Assembly: GCA_947503895.1 (NCBI GenBank)
Contig: CANNFT010000017.1
Span: 1-64,000, forward strand
Length of the DNA stretch: 64,000 bases
Reading direction: 5' to 3'
DNA from: an uncultured Saccharospirillaceae bacterium
Lineage (GTDB): Bacteria; Pseudomonadota; Gammaproteobacteria; Pseudomonadales; Oceanobacteraceae
Made by a program: the position numbers and the translations under genes. The number at the start of each line of letters is the position of its first letter. Positions within the stretch are counted from its first letter, which is position 1. This document shows, in pieces, positions 1-8,609 of this stretch. The notes beneath the pieces were generated by a model. It was not told where the DNA came from. It did no database searches and saw only the letters and a list, made by a program, of their open reading frames with translations.

Positions 1-75
1 GCGCGCTCGGGAGGATTCGAACCTCCGACCGCCTGGTTCGTAGCCAGGTACTCTATCCAGCTGAGCTACGAGCGC
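1..75 (-). tRNA. tRNA-Arg (ACG)
   Basis: On the minus strand the sequence folds as a complete cloverleaf: acceptor GCGCTCG pairs with CGAGCGC, the anticodon loop is CTACGAA (anticodon ACG), and the T loop is TTCGAAT. Only the first C of the 3' CCA lies inside the window, so the gene runs one or two bases past the left edge. It is a tandem copy of the tRNA at 168-244. Confidence 0.96.
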
Positions 76-167
76 GTAAACTGTATAATTCTTGCAACAG
101 TAGATAAAAATTCTATCCGAAGCATTGTCTTCTTGAATTCCCAATACTTTAAAATGCATTTTAAAGT

Positions 168-244
168 TGGCGCGCTCGGGAGGATTCGAACCTCCGACCG
201 CCTGGTTCGTAGCCAGGTACTCTATCCAGCTGAGCTACGAGCGC
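168..244 (-). tRNA. tRNA-Arg (ACG), second copy
   Basis: The tRNA body appears identical to that at 1-75, with anticodon ACG and an encoded CCA (tgg at 168-170 on the plus strand). The two copies are about 90 bases apart, consistent with one precursor transcript. This tRNA is the major decoder of CGU/CGC/CGA Arg codons, and tandem copies beside csrA are common in gammaproteobacteria. Confidence 0.97.
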
Positions 245-316
245 GTCGCTTGGGGCGGCGTATTATAGTGATTAAAATAAATTAGTCAATAATAGCCAGT
301 CATTCAGACTTTAAAG

Positions 317-406
317 TGGCGGAGAGAGAGGGATTCGAACCCTCGATGAGATTTCTCCCATACGCCCTTAGCAGGGGCGCGCCTTCAGCCACTCGGCCAT
401 CTCTCC
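317..406 (-). tRNA. tRNA-Ser (GCT)
   Basis: This is a 90-base class II tRNA with a long variable arm. The acceptor starts GGAGAGA at 406, the anticodon loop is CTGCTAA (anticodon GCT), and CCA is encoded at 317-319. It lies downstream of csrA and upstream of the tRNA-Arg pair on the same strand, the usual csrA-tRNA-Ser-tRNA-Arg arrangement. Confidence 0.97.
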
Positions 407-483
407 AACACGCGGCGCATGATACCACTTTATTTGAAAATGAAAAGCAAAATCTTCAATAAAATGAACAAATTAGCGTTATT

Positions 484-669
484 TTATTCTTCAGTGCCTT
501 GCTCTTTTTCTTTTTGAATCCGCTGGTATATTTCTTCCCGGTGCACAGCTACTTCTTTTGGCGCATTCACACCAATACGAACCTGATTACCTTTCACACC
601 TAATACTGTGACGGTGACTTCGTCACCAATCATCAGGGTTTCGCCAACTCGACGCGTCAAAATTAGCAT
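484..669 (-). CDS. csrA: Carbon storage regulator CsrA (RsmA)
   Basis: A 61-residue RNA-binding global post-transcriptional regulator. The protein starts MLILTRRVGETLMIGD, the first beta strand of every CsrA, and carries the conserved VRIG and AVHREEIY segments, so the start is at 669 and not at an upstream in-frame codon. A good ribosome site (AGGAG, complement of 676-680) precedes it. CsrA dimers bind GGA motifs near ribosome sites. Two GGA motifs (around 678 and 687) lie in its own leader next to a hairpin at 697-713, which fits autoregulation. The gene follows lysC, as in many gammaproteobacteria. Confidence 0.97.
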   Translation of the reverse strand: MLILTRRVGETLMIGDEVTVTVLGVKGNQVRIGVNAPKEVAVHREEIYQRIQKEKEQGTEE

Positions 670-975
670 TCTTTTCTCCTGATACTCCGGCAAATTCCCA
701 CCAATTTGGTGGGTTACCACAAACCCCGCAACGATATAGGGTACGGGCATCCTTATGTTTCATTATTGACCAGCATTCCAAAATTAAAAGCAGACCAGAC
801 TCGTTTCCATATATTTTTATACGGAGTTGAGATGGTAGCCAAGGAGTGCCAGCACATGACCTAGGGTGCGATGGAATTCCAACGCGGCTTTTTGGGGTGA
901 CGTTTATCCATAACGCCAGCTCTCTTACACCGTACGTACCCATTCAACTGCTATGGGTTGCGCACGGATGAAAGT
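670..975. other. lysC-csrA intergenic region (csrA leader)
   Basis: There is no credible gene here. It holds the csrA promoter/leader and a short perfect hairpin at 697-713 (CCCACCA-ATT-TGGTGGG), about 20 bases before the csrA ribosome site. The hairpin lacks a U tract, so it is more likely a leader structure than a lysC terminator. The rest shows no clear element. Confidence 0.6.
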
Positions 976-2214
976 CTACTCCCCTTCCTGGACGCTCTCG
1001 CTATCTAAACCAAATGCTGTGTGCAAAGCGCGCACGGCGAGTTCTAGATATTTTTCTGCGATTACGACAGAAATCTTAATTTCAGACGTTGATATGATCT
1101 GAATATTGATATTTTCTTGAGCCAATGTATCAAACATTTTACTGGCTACACCGGCATGGGATCGCATACCCACACCCACCAGCGATACCTTAGCAATGCT
1201 ATCTGAAGCGGCTACTTCACGAGCACCGAGTTCAGAGGCGGTTTTCTTTAAAATAGCCTCTGCTTTCGAGAAATCGTTTCTGTGTACAGTAAACGTAAAG
1301 TCCGTGGTTTTATCGGCAGCAACATTTTGAACAATCATGTCGACTTCAATATTTGCTTCGCCAATAGGGCCTAGAATTTTAGAGGCTACACCAGGAATAT
1401 CAGGTACACCTTGAACGGTTAATTTGGCTTCGTCGCGGTTAAATGCGATGCCTGAGATAACGGGTTGTTCCACGGCTTCTTCGTCCTCAACGGTAATCAG
1501 GGTTCCGGGCCCCTCTTTAAAGCTGTGAAGTACACGCAATGGCACTTTGTATTTGCCAGCAAACTCCACAGATCGTATTTGCAGTACCTTAGAACCCAAG
1601 CTGGCCATTTCCAGCATTTCTTCAAAGGTAATCTTGTCCATGCGTTGAGCGTGCTCAACGACACGAGGGTCAGTGGTATAAACGCCATCAACATCTGTGT
1701 AAATGTGGCATTCATCCGCTTTCAGTGCTGCGGCCAGCGCTACCCCTGTAGTGTCAGACCCACCACGACCTAGCGTCGTAATGTTTCCTTCTTCGTCAAC
1801 GCCTTGAAAGCCCGCAACAATCACGACCTTTCCTTCGTCTAAGTCACCGCGCATGCGCTCGGTATCTATTTCTTGAATACGGGCTTTCATGTGCGCGCTG
1901 TCAGTCAAAATTCGAACCTGACTGCCTGTGTAAGAACGCGCAGGGATGCCACGTTTATGCAATGCCATGCTCAATAAAGCGATGGTCACTTGCTCACCCG
2001 TAGAGACTAATACGTCCATCTCACGTGGTGTCGGTGTTTCGGTAATATCGTTTGCAAGACCAATCAGCCGATTGGTTTCACCACTCATAGCTGACACGAC
2101 AACGACCAAATCGTGGCCTTCGTCTTTAAACTTTTTCAGTTTGTCTGCAACACCTTCAATACGGTCGGTCGTGCCAACCGATGTGCCGCCATATTTATGT
2201 ACAAATAATGCCAT
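976..2214 (-). CDS. lysC: Aspartate kinase
   Basis: Aspartokinase phosphorylates L-aspartate, the first step toward Lys, Met, Thr and diaminopimelate. The 412-residue protein starts with the kinase signature KYGGTSVG (residues 7-14) and has the TTLGRGGSDTT substrate/ATP segment around 145-155. Its C-terminal third (about 265-405) holds two ACT domains for feedback inhibition. Length and start match the monofunctional, Pseudomonas-type enzyme. It lies between alaS (about 200 bases upstream) and csrA on the same strand, a conserved order. Nothing is broken. Confidence 0.97.
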   Translation of the reverse strand: MALFVHKYGGTSVGTTDRIEGVADKLKKFKDEGHDLVVVVSAMSGETNRLIGLANDITETPTPREMDVLVSTGEQVTIALLSMALHKRGIPARSYTGSQVRILTDSAHMKARIQEIDTERMRGDLDEGKVVIVAGFQGVDEEGNITTLGRGGSDTTGVALAAALKADECHIYTDVDGVYTTDPRVVEHAQRMDKITFEEMLEMASLGSKVLQIRSVEFAGKYKVPLRVLHSFKEGPGTLITVEDEEAVEQPVISGIAFNRDEAKLTVQGVPDIPGVASKILGPIGEANIEVDMIVQNVAADKTTDFTFTVHRNDFSKAEAILKKTASELGAREVAASDSIAKVSLVGVGMRSHAGVASKMFDTLAQENINIQIISTSEIKISVVIAEKYLELAVRALHTAFGLDSESVQEGE

Positions 2215-2411
2215 GAATCGTTTTCGCCATTACAAAGACAGCTTGCTAGCGCCTGCTGATACAAAATGGGCGCTAATTAAACACTAATTGCGCCTGTATT
2301 GGAACTAATGCTAATGGATGATAACCGACGGCGGCATGATGATCATTTTTCAATCTAACATTAAGCCGCACGCATTCGTGGCTCATCCATTAACATTACA
2401 CTTTTGTGAAT

Positions 2412-5039
2412 TTAAAGCGTTTCTGCTGCCCAAGCCTCAAATGCCGCCAAAGCATCACGAATGCCTTCTGGTTTTTTACCTCCGGCCTGCGCCATATCAG
2501 GCTTACCACCGCCGCGACCATCAACGTACGGCGCTGCAACATTCACCACGTCACCCGCTTTGTACTGGCCAAGTAGATCCTTGGTCACACCCGCAATCAG
2601 TGTCACTTTTGGTCCCTCTGCGGAAGCGAGTAGGATAATCGCACGACCAAGCTTGTTTTTAAGCTGATCCATGGCTGTGCGCATCGCTTGCACATCCGCT
2701 CCGTCAAGCTGAGTGGACAGTACTTTTATGCCGTTGATCTCCTTCGCCTGTGAGGCCAAGTCTGTACCGGCTCCGCTGGCCAACTTGGCTTTTAGCGCAG
2801 TAATCTCTTTTTCCATTTGCTTTGTACGCAGTACGAGCTGATCTACTTTTTCGGATACCGTTTCTTGGTTTCCTTTCACTTGCGCAGCGACGTAATTTAA
2901 GCGATTTTCAAGACTCATCACATGCGCTAATGCAGGCTCTCCGACGACTGCTTCGATGCGTCGAACACCTGCGGCTACACCACTTTCAGCCAGCAGTTTG
3001 AAGACGCCAATATCGCCCGTACGCTGAGCATGGGTACCACCGCACAATTCGATAGAGAACTGCTCCGTACCCATGGATAAGACACGAACCTCTGCGTCGT
3101 ATTTTTCGCCAAACAGTGCCATCGCGCCTTTTTCTTTGGCCGCTTCAATGTTCATTAATTCTGTAGCAACCGGTGTATTTGCGCGAATTTGCTGATTCAC
3201 TCGATGCTCGACTTGTTTCAATTCTTCAGCGGTCATGGCTTCAAAATGAGCAAAGTCAAAGCGCAAGCGATCAAAGGTACACAACGAACCTTTTTGCTGC
3301 ACATGATCCCCTAACGCTTCTCTTAACGCGGCGTGTAATAAGTGAGTCGCAGAATGATGCAATGCCGTCGCGTGACGCTTGGCTTCATCAACACAGGCTT
3401 CTAATTTGTCGCCTAATGCAATATTGCCTTGTGTCAGCACACCATGGTGTAAATGATTCTTGCGGTCTTTAGTGGTATTAGAAACCGTAAACTCAATACC
3501 ATCGGCACGTAATTCACCGGTGTCGCCTACTTGACCACCTGACTCGCCGTAGAATGGAGTTTTATCCAGCACCACCATACCCTCGTCACCTGTCGCCAAT
3601 TGCTCGACAGGCTGACCGCCTTTAAAAAGCGCAATCACCGTCCCTTGATCGTTCAAGTGCTCATAGCCAGAAAAATCCGTCTCTCCGTCCAGCTCAAGGT
3701 TTTCGTTGTAATCCACGGTAAAGTTAGAAGCCGCACGCGCCTTACGCTTTTGCTCTTCCATACAAGCATGAAAACCGTCTTCATCAACGCTTAAATCACG
3801 CTCACGAGCAATATCTGCGGTCAGGTCAACAGGGAATCCGTATGTGTCGTAGAGTTTAAAAACCGTTTCGCCGGGAATGACCTTACCCGAAAGGCCGTCA
3901 ATCGCGCTTTCCAACAAGCGCATACCATTGTCTAACGTTTTGGCGAATTGTTCTTCTTCGAGTTTTAAGATTTTTTCGATGTGCGCTTGGTTTTTGGTCA
4001 GTTCAGGGTAGGCGTCGCCCATTTCACCCACCAGTGACGCAACCAATTTATGGAAGAACAATTCACTGCTGCCCAGAATATGCCCATGACGCAGTGCTCG
4101 ACGAATGATACGACGTAACACATAACCACGGCCTTCATTGGAAGGCATCACGCCATCACTGATCAAGAAACTGCAAGAACGGATGTGATCGGCGATGACA
4201 CGTAAAGATTTGTGATCAAGGTCCTCGACGCCAATGATTTCTGCCGCAGCCTTTTGCAAGTTTTGGAACAGGTCAATTTCATAGTTCGAGTGCACGCCCT
4301 GAAGAATGGCAGAGATTCGCTCAAGGCCCATGCCGGTATCAACAGAAGGTTTAGGCAGGGGTAGCATTTCGCCGTCAGCTTGACGGTTAAATTGCATAAA
4401 GACGTTATTCCAGATTTCAATAAAGCGGTCGCCGTCTTCTTCCGGACTGCCTGGCACGCCACCCCAAATGTGCTCACCGTGGTCATAGAATATTTCGGTG
4501 CAAGGTCCACATGGCCCTGTATCGCCCATTTGCCAAAAGTTGTCAGAAGCAAATTTTGCACCCTTGTTATCGCCAATACGGATGATCTTGTCTTCCGCGA
4601 CACCGACTTCTTTAGCCCAAATATCAAAGGCTTCGTCATCATCTGCGTATACCGTCACCAGTAGCTTCTCGACGGGCAAGTTTAACCACTGTTCAGAGGT
4701 CAGGAACTCCCAAGCATATCGAATGGCATCCTGCTTGAAGTAATCGCCAAAGCTAAAATTGCCCAGCATTTCAAAGAAAGTATGATGACGAGCGGTGTAG
4801 CCAACATTTTCTAGGTCGTTGTGTTTACCGCCTGCTCGCACACAACGCTGGACTGTCGTGGCGCGGGTGTAGTCCCGAGCTTCTTGGCCAAGGAATACAT
4901 CTTTAAACTGGTTCATGCCCGCATTCGTAAACATGAGAGTGGGGTCATTCCCAGGGATAAGCGAGCTACTGGCCACTATTTCATGGCCTTTGCTTGCAAA
5001 GAAATCCAGAAATGCCTGTCTAAGTTCTGCCGTTTTCAT
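2412..5039 (-). CDS. alaS: Alanyl-tRNA synthetase
   Basis: A class II synthetase of 875 residues, full family length, that charges tRNA-Ala. The N-terminal catalytic core holds the ASSSLIPGNDPTLMFTNAGM region and the GHTFFEMLGNFSFGDY-like motif 2 zone. The editing domain carries the zinc-binding HHSATHLLH motif and the later CGGTH motif that clears misacylated Ser and Gly. The C-terminal DHH-like domain includes DGRGGGKPDMAQAGG. It normally follows recX directly; here about 3.6 kb of plus-strand genes separate them. The start ATG at 5039 is the usual MKTAELRQ start. Confidence 0.98.
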   Translation of the reverse strand: MKTAELRQAFLDFFASKGHEIVASSSLIPGNDPTLMFTNAGMNQFKDVFLGQEARDYTRATTVQRCVRAGGKHNDLENVGYTARHHTFFEMLGNFSFGDYFKQDAIRYAWEFLTSEQWLNLPVEKLLVTVYADDDEAFDIWAKEVGVAEDKIIRIGDNKGAKFASDNFWQMGDTGPCGPCTEIFYDHGEHIWGGVPGSPEEDGDRFIEIWNNVFMQFNRQADGEMLPLPKPSVDTGMGLERISAILQGVHSNYEIDLFQNLQKAAAEIIGVEDLDHKSLRVIADHIRSCSFLISDGVMPSNEGRGYVLRRIIRRALRHGHILGSSELFFHKLVASLVGEMGDAYPELTKNQAHIEKILKLEEEQFAKTLDNGMRLLESAIDGLSGKVIPGETVFKLYDTYGFPVDLTADIARERDLSVDEDGFHACMEEQKRKARAASNFTVDYNENLELDGETDFSGYEHLNDQGTVIALFKGGQPVEQLATGDEGMVVLDKTPFYGESGGQVGDTGELRADGIEFTVSNTTKDRKNHLHHGVLTQGNIALGDKLEACVDEAKRHATALHHSATHLLHAALREALGDHVQQKGSLCTFDRLRFDFAHFEAMTAEELKQVEHRVNQQIRANTPVATELMNIEAAKEKGAMALFGEKYDAEVRVLSMGTEQFSIELCGGTHAQRTGDIGVFKLLAESGVAAGVRRIEAVVGEPALAHVMSLENRLNYVAAQVKGNQETVSEKVDQLVLRTKQMEKEITALKAKLASGAGTDLASQAKEINGIKVLSTQLDGADVQAMRTAMDQLKNKLGRAIILLASAEGPKVTLIAGVTKDLLGQYKAGDVVNVAAPYVDGRGGGKPDMAQAGGKKPEGIRDALAAFEAWAAETL

Positions 5040-5607
5040 AGACTTTCCGTCAGTGAGTCAGCCAAGGGTCTCAGGTTAATCATCCTGCAAATTTGGCTGT
5101 ATCGTGGTCACAAAAGCCGCCTAGTATAGCTTGCTTGTTAGCCGCAGACGAGAGGTGCACATGAGAGTTTATATGTCGGCGGGTCAATCGATCGATACCA
5201 CAATGGGACATCCGCCACCCGACTCCCTGATGAGTCCACCTCATGCTTTGAGAGTTACCTGCCAGCCTTAGCCCCTTAAACGCAGCAATGTGTCGTTTGA
5301 TGCCCCTACTTTAGGTCACTTCAGCCAAATTTCAGCGCCGTGTCGGAATAATGTGAGCTAGCTTTCACGAAAGTCGTGTTTGATTTCAAATCCTTACTAA
5401 TATCGTATTGAATCGTGGCGGTGTCTGAACCATCATGGTTAGGCATCGCTTGACCATTTTTGCGACGACAATTTGTAACAGTTTGTTACCCTCGAAAGAT
5501 ATTTTTTACGGGCACTTTTAGCCTGTATTGCCATCTAAGTTGACCGAGTGACGTGCTTTACGCATGTTCAATATCGAGTAGAGAGGATCATTAATTCTAG
5601 GATGGGT
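5040..5607. other. Divergent intergenic region upstream of alaS
   Basis: About 570 bases between alaS (minus) and a plus-strand hypothetical gene, so it must hold both promoters. The clearest element is a 15-base palindrome GTAACAGTTTGTTAC at 5475-5489, a candidate operator for the downstream plus-strand gene. I see no gene, RNA or terminator. Confidence 0.45.
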
Positions 5608-6087
5608 ATGAAGAAGGTTTTAATTGTAGGGATTGTAACCTTGATCGGGGCCGGTGGCTTCTGGGTGCAAACTCAATCAAATCAACAGACTTTGTGCATC
5701 GAAGATTGGCTCGACAATACTCAAGACTTATTTCAGTCCGCAGTGGCCTATTTTGAAAATATGCCAGAGCAGCCTGCTGTGGACGAGTCGGAATCATTTG
5801 ACGACGCCATGGAAGCTTTGCTACCAGAGCAACAAACCACACCTGCTCCCAAGCAAGACGACAACGCGGCGAGCGATGAACCCGAGCGAACCGCCATAAA
5901 CTGGGAATACCGGCCTGTGCATAACTTAGATGCAGCTTCGGATGAACCCAAGAAAGCGCTGCTGCCGAACTTATTCATCTCGGAGCACAACCGGACCAAG
6001 CCTGCACTCAAGGGCTTATTGCATATGGATGAGTCCGATAACATCGTTGGTGCAGAAGTGGGCGTCGAAATTCCAACCAACTTGTAA
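5608..6087 (+). CDS. Hypothetical N-terminally anchored acidic protein
   Basis: I do not recognise this protein. From the ATG at 5608 (preceded by TAGGA; an ATG at 5602 is also possible) it has 159 residues. Residues 1-20 (MKKVLIVGIVTLIGAGGFWV) form a hydrophobic signal anchor or signal peptide. The remainder is acidic and proline-rich and probably disordered, with the hexapeptide AASDEP twice. It is probably periplasmic. It is the first of the plus-strand genes that split alaS from recX. No enzyme motif is visible. Confidence 0.6.
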   Translation: MKKVLIVGIVTLIGAGGFWVQTQSNQQTLCIEDWLDNTQDLFQSAVAYFENMPEQPAVDESESFDDAMEALLPEQQTTPAPKQDDNAASDEPERTAINWEYRPVHNLDAASDEPKKALLPNLFISEHNRTKPALKGLLHMDESDNIVGAEVGVEIPTNL

Positions 6088-6297
6088 TCCTTAGTAAGCC
6101 GCGCATTTCCCTTTTGCCAGCGCATTTAGCAATGAGCTGCCACGCAGGACGTCACGATACAACGTCCTGCGGCGCAGCCAATTTCCTGCCCATGAATAAG
6201 TTGAGTTTCGAACCGCAGTCAAACCTGCTATCTACCGCTATAAAACTTTCCTGTTCACTCCTTTATAGATTGCCTAAAACCCCGTTATACTCGCAGC

Positions 6298-6507
6298 ATG
6301 AATGCAGCTGCCTTTATCTTACTCGTCCTCAGTGGTCTACTTATCATGGTTTACTATGGTGTCGGACCGTTCAGCAAACTACCTTGGTACCGCACCCACC
6401 TTGCCGTTAAACGATTGCCAACTTGGGGACAAACTCTGATGCTGCTTTGTGGCGTCATTGTCGCCACGCTCTCCACATTCGTGTTGATAGGATTGGTTTC
6501 GCTATGA
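6298..6507 (+). CDS. Small two-helix membrane protein
   Basis: A 69-residue protein with two hydrophobic helices (about 4-24 and 45-68) joined by a short polar loop, so an inner-membrane protein with both ends on one side. Its TGA stop overlaps the ATG of the next gene by four bases (ATGA), a translational coupling signal, which argues that both are real genes. The family is not recognised. Confidence 0.6.
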   Translation: MNAAAFILLVLSGLLIMVYYGVGPFSKLPWYRTHLAVKRLPTWGQTLMLLCGVIVATLSTFVLIGLVSL

Positions 6508-6875
6508 AAGCCGGAATGATAGAAGTACTGAGCGGACATCTCGGCAGTGGCCGATGGCGATTAAAGCAAGAAGGCGGCATGACGTTTTTGTCGCACATTC
6601 AGCCTTTTAGTCGACGAGGGGAATTTCGACTCGGCGCCGATCAAGTCAAAAACATTACGATCGAGTCCCATGAACAAAGCTGCCTTAAAGTACGCATAGA
6701 CTTAGAAGGCGATAGCTATTGCATAGCAAGAATTAACCCTGTGGACTTGCCTCAATTACAATCTATGATTGAAGATGAGCGTGTACCACCCTTGGCGAAA
6801 AGCCAACAAAATACTTGGATCTTGGGCTTATCCATTTTCTTTGTTGTCTGTATTATTTTTGAAATGAGTCGATAA
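6504..6875 (+). CDS. Hypothetical C-terminally anchored membrane protein
   Basis: 123 residues from the ATG at 6504, chosen because it overlaps the upstream stop as ATGA. An upstream in-frame start would lie inside the previous gene. The first about 100 residues are soluble and mixed in charge (VLSGHLGSGRWRLKQEGG...). Residues about 104-120 (WILGLSIFFVVCIIFEM) form a single C-terminal membrane helix, giving a tail-anchored topology with the bulk probably in the cytoplasm. The family is not recognised; it probably works with the preceding membrane protein. Confidence 0.6.
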   Translation: MKAGMIEVLSGHLGSGRWRLKQEGGMTFLSHIQPFSRRGEFRLGADQVKNITIESHEQSCLKVRIDLEGDSYCIARINPVDLPQLQSMIEDERVPPLAKSQQNTWILGLSIFFVVCIIFEMSR

Positions 6876-6908
6876 ACGTTTTTAAAGGTTGGTCAATAAC
6901 ATTAAAAA

Positions 6909-6936
6909 TCGACTTCCGAAAAGTCTTCGCTATAAT
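6909..6936 (+). promoter_or_regulatory. Probable sigma-70 promoter of ndh
   Basis: A perfect -10 box TATAAT (6931-6936) follows a -35-like TCGACT (6909-6914) with a 16-base spacer. Transcription from about 6943 would give a roughly 130-base leader before ndh. Confidence 0.6.
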
Positions 6937-6953
6937 GCGCGCCTTTTCGGCTT

Positions 6954-7053
6954 GCTGCCCTGAATTCGTTGAAGTGAATTCGAATACAATGGGCAGCGAG
7001 GTTGCATCAGGAGTTGCAATTGTGCGTTTCCTCGCCAGTTTTATCTCCTGATG
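6954..7053 (+). ncRNA. Structured 5' leader of ndh
   Basis: Three inverted pairs lie between the promoter and the ndh start: GCTGCCC (6954-6960) with GGGCAGC (6991-6997); GCGAGG (6996-7001) with CCTCGC (7030-7035); and CATCAGGAG (7005-7013) with CTCCTGATG (7045-7053). The second and third pairs cross, so they are either mutually exclusive or form a pseudoknot. The second also shares two bases with the first. This is the pattern of a regulatory leader or cis-RNA; I do not recognise a known riboswitch class. Confidence 0.5.
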
Positions 7054-7074
7054 AAACCTTAAGGAAATACTCTC

Positions 7075-8373
7075 ATGAAAAAAATTGTCATTGTTGGTGG
7101 AGGCGCCGGTGGGCTAGAGCTCGCTACACAGCTAGGAAAGAAACTCGGTAAACGCAAAAAGGCACAAGTTAAGTTAGTCGATGCCAATAACACACACCTC
7201 TGGAAGCCACTTCTTCACGAAGTCGCAACGGGATCACTTGACTCTGGCATTGACGAATTAAGCTATCGTGCACATGCTTACAATCATCATTTCATTTTTC
7301 ATTTGGGCAGAATGTCTGGCCTAGATCGCGCTGAAAAAGAGATCATTCTCGAACCGATGTACGACGAGGAACAGCATGAAGTACTGCCTGAGCGCAGATT
7401 GAGCTACGATTTATTGATCATCGCCGTTGGCAGTTTAACGAATGATTTTGGTACAAAAGGTGCTCAACAGTTTTGCTCCTTTTTAGATGGCCGCGCGCAA
7501 GCTGATCACTTTCACCAAAAACTATTAAACACCTATCTAAAAGCGAACAATACCGCTAAAAATTCCGGCGACTTCAAACTAAATATAGGCATTGTCGGGG
7601 CAGGTGCTACCGGTGTCGAGCTCGCAGCCGAATTGCATAATACAGCCAGTCAACTGGCGGCTTATGGGCTGGATCAATTAAAAAAGGATCAATTAAAAGT
7701 CACGATTATAGAAGCTGGCGAACGAATTTTACCGGCTTTACCGCCAAGATTGTCAGCTGCTGCTCATCGAGAGCTCAGCAAACTGGGTGTCGAAGTTAAA
7801 AATCAAACATTCATATCTGAAGTCACGGAAGAAGGGTTTGTCACAAAAGATGGCGACCTCATTCCTGCGGAATTGAAAGTTTGGGCTGCTGGCGTTAAGG
7901 CTCCAGAATGGGTAGCGCAACTGGATGGACTTGAAACAAACAGAGTGAATCAGTTGGTGGTCAAACCCACACTTCAAACCAATACGGACGATGATATTTT
8001 TGCAATAGGCGACTGCTCGTTTATGTTGCAAGAAGATGGAAAACCCGTTCCTCCCAGAGCACAGGCAGCGCACCAACAAGCCAGTCATGTCTACAAAAAC
8101 ATTTTATTGTTAAACGAAGGTAAGCTACTGAAAGATTATATTTACCAAGATAAAGGTTCATTGGTGAACCTAAGTCGTTATTCAACAGTGGGCAGCTTAA
8201 TGGGCAATTTAACTGGCGGTTCAATGATGGTGGAAGGCCGCATTGCACGGTTTGTATATATTTCGCTTTATCGCTTACACCAAGTGGCACTGCACGGGTA
8301 TTTTAGAACCTTATTAATGACGTTATCAGGAAGAATTAATAAAGTGATTCGACCTCGATTGAAGCTGCATTAA
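7075..8373 (+). CDS. ndh: Type II NADH:quinone oxidoreductase (NDH-2)
   Basis: A single-subunit, non-proton-pumping NADH dehydrogenase that passes electrons from NADH through FAD to quinone at the inner face of the membrane. The 432-residue protein has the N-terminal FAD dinucleotide fold GGGAGG (residues 8-13), the second NADH-binding GAGATG (about 175-180), and the FAD-contacting IFAIGDC (about 310-316). A C-terminal amphipathic membrane-binding region ends in basic residues. Length fits the family. A ribosome site (AAGGAAA) precedes the ATG at 7075. A promoter and structured leader lie just upstream. Confidence 0.93.
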   Translation: MKKIVIVGGGAGGLELATQLGKKLGKRKKAQVKLVDANNTHLWKPLLHEVATGSLDSGIDELSYRAHAYNHHFIFHLGRMSGLDRAEKEIILEPMYDEEQHEVLPERRLSYDLLIIAVGSLTNDFGTKGAQQFCSFLDGRAQADHFHQKLLNTYLKANNTAKNSGDFKLNIGIVGAGATGVELAAELHNTASQLAAYGLDQLKKDQLKVTIIEAGERILPALPPRLSAAAHRELSKLGVEVKNQTFISEVTEEGFVTKDGDLIPAELKVWAAGVKAPEWVAQLDGLETNRVNQLVVKPTLQTNTDDDIFAIGDCSFMLQEDGKPVPPRAQAAHQQASHVYKNILLLNEGKLLKDYIYQDKGSLVNLSRYSTVGSLMGNLTGGSMMVEGRIARFVYISLYRLHQVALHGYFRTLLMTLSGRINKVIRPRLKLH

Positions 8374-8442
8374 ATTTAAGGGCGTCTCTATGATATGGAT
8401 GCCGCTCTTCACAAAACTTCATCACAGCATTGAAGCCAAATT

Positions 8443-8468
8443 GCTAGGTCGCCTTTAGGCGATCTAGC
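8443..8468 (+). terminator. Hairpin downstream of ndh (possible terminator)
   Basis: GCTAGGTCGCC (8443-8453) pairs with GGCGATCTAGC (8458-8468) around a TTTA loop, with one G-T pair. An outer TGAAGC/GCTTCA could extend it. No strong U tract follows, so termination is likely but not certain. Confidence 0.45.
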
Positions 8469-8496
8469 TTCATCTTGATCGTCTAATTAAACCTGT

Positions 8497-8510
8497 CGGG
8501 CTAAAGCCCG
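8497..8510. repeat. REP-like palindrome
   Basis: CGGGCTAAAGCCCG, set in GTCGGGCTAAAGCCCGAGC, resembles REP-type palindromes dispersed between genes in many gammaproteobacteria. Only one copy was noticed in this window, so the family assignment rests on resemblance. Confidence 0.4.
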
Positions 8511-8609
8511 AGCTACGAAACTGCACATAGAACGGCAAATACATTCTTTTATGTGGTGGTGTTCTTATCTTAAGGGTACGAACAGCCGTGAATACGGTGT
8601 TTAGACTGC

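Noticed and set aside
623..943. 106-codon minus-strand frame between csrA and lysC
   Set aside because: It overlaps the csrA start and leader in another frame, has no ribosome site and gives a random-looking protein.
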